From Shewanella khirikhana (lineage in GTDB: Bacteria > Pseudomonadota > Gammaproteobacteria > Enterobacterales > Shewanellaceae): a stretch of 50,369 nt of DNA. A program made the position numbers and the translations under genes. Positions within the stretch are counted from its first letter, which is position 1. Each line of letters starts with the position of its first letter. Where the stretch lies: positions 1 through 50,369 of the forward strand of contig NZ_CP020374.1 of assembly GCF_003957745.1 (NCBI RefSeq), read 5' to 3'. Positions 47,775-50,369 of this stretch are shown here, piece by piece. Under the pieces are notes generated by a model. That model was not told the DNA's origin and searched no databases. It saw only the letters and a program-made list of their open reading frames with translations.

Positions 47775-49068
47775 GGTATCTGCCATCGGCGATCCGCTGA
47801 AATACCATAGTGGGTTGTCGCTAAAAAAATCCCCCATTAAAATCGCATTCGCGTTTGCTGGACTACTGGTTTTGATAGTGCTGTATGCCATTGGCACTAA
47901 AGGGCAGCAAACCCAGGATATGGCACCACCAAAAGAGGAACCTACAAGTGCGGCTCGCAAAGAGACGAATGGTGCAGCCTCAATCCCTCCCGCCTTGCAA
48001 CTAAGCGGCCAACCCTCCATACCCGCCGCCCCCCCTGCACAGTCTCAAGGTGATGAAGATCGCGGCGAATTTGAGGTGAGCGGCGATGATAAACACCCCC
48101 TCCCCCCAAGGAGAGCGCCACCACCATCTTTGGAAGAACAACAACGAGTACAACAAGCGTTGCGAATGGCTGACTATAGAGCCCAGCAACACCTGGCAGC
48201 CCTGACTGCTGACACTGAGGTTAAGCTGAATGAGACGACTCAATCAGTCTCACTTTGGGGTGGGGAGGGTGGATTAGGGGACAGTGAAAGTCGGCTCAGG
48301 CAAGCCCAGGAAAAAGTCCAATCACAGCAAGCCAACTTAGGTTCAAATCCGTTTATGTCGTCCGCGATGGCCGCAGATCAAATGCTGCCACAAATACAGC
48401 AGATAGATCCCAACGGCCAGACTAGGAAGGAAGCGTTCCTCGCTCAAAACCGGAGTGATGATTACCTGGCGTTTACCCGCGATGTGCCCTTGTCTGCTTT
48501 CGAGCTGAATGTCGGCACCATTATCCCCGCAGTGCTCATTTCAGGCATGAACTCCGATATACCCGGTGCCCTGATAGCCCAGGTAAGCCAGAACGTCTAT
48601 GACAGTGCCACAGGGAAACATTTACTCATCCCCATAGGGGCAAAACTGTATGGCGTGTATGACAGTAACGTGTCTTACGGGCAATCCCGGGCGGTGAGTG
48701 CATGGACTCGCATCAATTACCCCGACGGCACCCGCCTGAACCTGGCAGGGATGGGGGGAATGGACGTAGAAGGTTATAGCGGATTTGAAGATCAGGTAGA
48801 TAACCACTACTGGAAAACCTTCGGCAATGCCGCCTTGCTGGGCATGATTTCGGGCGCAACGCAGGCAGGGATAAGCGAAGATAATCGCAACAGTGACACT
48901 AAAAGCGCAATCGCTGATGGGGTGACGCAACAGTTCGCCCAAACGGGTTCAACATTGATCCAGAAAAACCTCAATGTGCAACCCACCATTAAAATCAGAC
49001 CGGGCTACAAATTCAACATCATGGTCAATAAAGACATTATGCTGACCCCCTACAGCCCCTCCCGCTAA
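47767..49068 (+). CDS. trbI: TrbI (VirB10 family)
   Basis: Core-complex protein spanning both membranes, 433 residues from GTG 47767 (GGAG upstream). One inner-membrane helix near residues 27-43 (IAFAFAGLLVLIVLYAIGT), a Pro-rich periplasmic arm, and the conserved C-terminal beta-barrel domain: YLAFTRDVPLSAFELNVGTIIPAVLISGMNSDIPGALIAQVSQNVYDSATGKHLLIPIGAKLYGVYDS, then SRAVSAWTRINYPDGTRLNLAGM. Last gene of the trb operon; pilL follows after 61 bases, so pil may be partly read from trb. Confidence 0.95.
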   Translation: MTKVSAIGDPLKYHSGLSLKKSPIKIAFAFAGLLVLIVLYAIGTKGQQTQDMAPPKEEPTSAARKETNGAASIPPALQLSGQPSIPAAPPAQSQGDEDRGEFEVSGDDKHPLPPRRAPPPSLEEQQRVQQALRMADYRAQQHLAALTADTEVKLNETTQSVSLWGGEGGLGDSESRLRQAQEKVQSQQANLGSNPFMSSAMAADQMLPQIQQIDPNGQTRKEAFLAQNRSDDYLAFTRDVPLSAFELNVGTIIPAVLISGMNSDIPGALIAQVSQNVYDSATGKHLLIPIGAKLYGVYDSNVSYGQSRAVSAWTRINYPDGTRLNLAGMGGMDVEGYSGFEDQVDNHYWKTFGNAALLGMISGATQAGISEDNRNSDTKSAIADGVTQQFAQTGSTLIQKNLNVQPTIKIRPGYKFNIMVNKDIMLTPYSPSR

Positions 49069-49129
49069 CTCTTTCCCCCTTCAATAACAAAAAGTCAATT
49101 CCGGTTTAAAAAGCCGGTAAGGAACCGTT

Positions 49130-49888
49130 TTGTCTAAAAAACTAGTGCTGTTGCTCATGGCCGTGCATACCGCGTCATTTGCCATGCAGCCAAAAATAGA
49201 AAATGAGTCTGCCACGTATTCGCAGGATGGGATTGTGATTAGCGCTGATGTGGTGCGCAGTAGCCCTCAAGCAACACCCGCCCCCCGAAACGAGTCTCCG
49301 ACGATTGCTCACCCTACAGCCCAAACGGTGCAATCCACACCAGAAGCGACACCCGCACCTGTCATCACTCATAACCTATTTATCTATCCCGATGAGTCAT
49401 TTTATGACGCGATTAATCGATGGTTGAGAGCGGATGGGTATACCACGGTTGCATGGTCTATCGATGCAGAAGCCAGCGAAGCACTGGCGAAGCATCCCCA
49501 AAGCGTTGTGAGCTTTGCTGGCTCAGTGCGAACCGCATTACCCACATTATCCAAGCAAATTGGTGTGCCACTGTATTTTTCCGGCTCTTCATCACTGGCT
49601 GCGATTCACCAGTGGCACAACCGCCAGGTGCAGATTGTGTTGGTTAACGGCCTGTCACTTCGTGATGCCGTGCAGAAACTTGCCCAGGATTACGGCTGGA
49701 ACTGGAACGAGTCCAATCAAAGTCCGAGCTGGTTAGCAACCAATGACTATCCATTTTTGACCAGCTACCCCATCGTCACGCCACAAGGTGATCTTGCAAG
49801 GGCATTGGGCTTGGTTTTAGACGGGTTTCCGGTGTCGGCGCAGTTGCTTGACAGCACCCAGACCCTCTTTATCGTTGACACTAAGTAA
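49130..49888 (+). CDS. pilL: PilL-like pilus protein
   Basis: First gene of the thin-pilus operon, 252 residues starting with TTG at 49130 (AAGGA seven bases upstream). Signal peptide MSKKLVLLLMAVHTASFAM, then a Pro/Thr linker holding two near copies of S-P-x-A-T-P-A-P, and a C-terminal TcpQ-like domain (LFIYPDESFYDAINRWLRADGYTTVAWSID... and GLSLRDAVQKLAQDYGWNWNE). R64 PilL is a lipoprotein of similar C-terminal type. It ends nine bases before pilN. Confidence 0.82.
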   Translation: MSKKLVLLLMAVHTASFAMQPKIENESATYSQDGIVISADVVRSSPQATPAPRNESPTIAHPTAQTVQSTPEATPAPVITHNLFIYPDESFYDAINRWLRADGYTTVAWSIDAEASEALAKHPQSVVSFAGSVRTALPTLSKQIGVPLYFSGSSSLAAIHQWHNRQVQIVLVNGLSLRDAVQKLAQDYGWNWNESNQSPSWLATNDYPFLTSYPIVTPQGDLARALGLVLDGFPVSAQLLDSTQTLFIVDTK

Positions 49889-49897
49889 GGACATATT

Positions 49898-50369
49898 ATG
49901 TCACTGAATATCTTAAAGACGGTAGGTATCGCCGCCGCACTCACTTCCTTAATCGGCTGTGTCTCGCAGAATTATACCGACACGAAAAACGCCGCTCATT
50001 CGGTACACGACCAAATCAGCGCACTGTCAACCATCACGCATAACTCACAAGTACAAAGCATTAGCCGCCCCCCAATCTCCACCACCCCGTTGGTCATTAA
50101 AAAAGAGATCCCGTGGCTAAATGAGCCCGTCAGTATCTCTGCCGCCGATGTGCCGCTCTCACTGGTGATGTCTCAGGTGATGAACGGTGCGACACATTAC
50201 AACAAACCCATTCGCATTTGGTTTGATGGCGACGTTAACCCAAACAAGCGGGTAACACTGGCATTCAAAGCCAGCCGAGAAGATGTATTGAACCTGATTG
50301 CGAGACAGACTGAATATGGCATCCACACCACTGAGGATAAGGTCACCATCAGCCGCTTTGAGTCAGAGA
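49898..50369 (+). CDS. pilN: PilN secretin lipoprotein, N-terminal part (continues at base 1)
   Basis: N-terminal 157 codons of the secretin, from ATG 49898 with AAGGA upstream. The signal peptide carries a lipobox LIGC (Cys19-20 region: LTSLIGCVSQN), so PilN is an outer-membrane lipoprotein, as in R64. The first secretin domain follows (EPVSISAADVPLSLVMSQVMNGATHYNKPIRIWFDGD). One base of a codon remains at the window end; the codon is completed by bases 1-2, giving ...FESE-T-FVITIPPG. The window end is therefore an artificial cut in a circle. Confidence 0.9.
   Translation, partial: MSLNILKTVGIAAALTSLIGCVSQNYTDTKNAAHSVHDQISALSTITHNSQVQSISRPPISTTPLVIKKEIPWLNEPVSISAADVPLSLVMSQVMNGATHYNKPIRIWFDGDVNPNKRVTLAFKASREDVLNLIARQTEYGIHTTEDKVTISRFESE

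Overview
The window looks like one complete circular plasmid of about 50.4 kb from a gammaproteobacterium, opened inside pilN. The last 472 bases (49898-50369) begin a secretin-type lipoprotein that stops one base into a codon. The first 1025 bases continue the same protein in exactly that frame, so joining the ends restores a 498-residue PilN. I see no antibiotic-resistance genes, insertion sequences, rRNA or tRNA. Host clues are a plasmid H-NS, a FinO-type RNA chaperone, a possible Hha-like protein, and a serine protease ending in a GlyGly-CTERM sorting tail. That tail is typical of hosts with type II secretion and rhombosortase (Vibrio, Shewanella, Aeromonas and relatives). The exact genus cannot be read from the sequence.

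Layout. (1) 49130-50369 plus 1-8195: a thin-pilus (type IVb) operon of the IncI1/R64 kind: pilL, N, O, P, Q, R, S, two further prepilin-like proteins (the second PilV-like) and a secreted Cys-rich protein. (2) 8198-9948: mazEF toxin-antitoxin and the secreted trypsin-like protease. (3) 10011-22283: an IncP (RP4) Tra1-like set in a new order: three unknown genes, traF, two unknown genes, higBA (opposite strand), traG coupling protein, ssb, traE (topoisomerase III), traD, traC (ArdC-primase), and a small putative PBECR-type nuclease. (4) 22541-26926: the RP4-type relaxosome: traI with traH embedded in another frame, traJ, oriT with a recognisable nic site, then traK, traL and traM. (5) 26950-31779: regulators (KorA/PapB-like, possible Hha-like, H-NS), a serine resolvase, a 68-aa protein, a phosphoribosyltransferase fusion, parB-like, parA and a TAGCTAGC repeat centromere/operator. 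(6) 31785-34785: an operon of very small unknown genes joined by near-identical stop/Shine-Dalgarno junctions, a small HTH regulator with AT palindromes, and a tyrosine recombinase. (7) 34786-37457: putative oriV with DnaA boxes, a probable Rep gene with a long leader, and a FinO/ProQ-family gene. (8) 37458-39534: a LuxR-type regulator behind two strong hairpins, a small gene and a regulatory gap. (9) 39535-49068: a Trb-type mating-pair system in the order B-C-D-E-J-L-F-G-H-I, the order known from Ti plasmids.

How it fits together. TraI/J/H/K at oriT make the relaxosome. TraG couples it to the Trb channel, TraF should mature the TrbC pilin, and TraC primase, SSB and topoisomerase III are likely to help process the transferred strand. 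The Pil operon would supply a second, thin pilus for liquid mating. The plasmid carries no prepilin peptidase (PilU), no transglycosylase (PilT/TrbN) and no recognisable TrbK, so it seems to borrow processing functions from its host.

The least explained parts are the phosphoribosyltransferase in the partition operon, the PBECR-like nuclease behind traC, the small-gene array with repeated junctions, and the rep control region.
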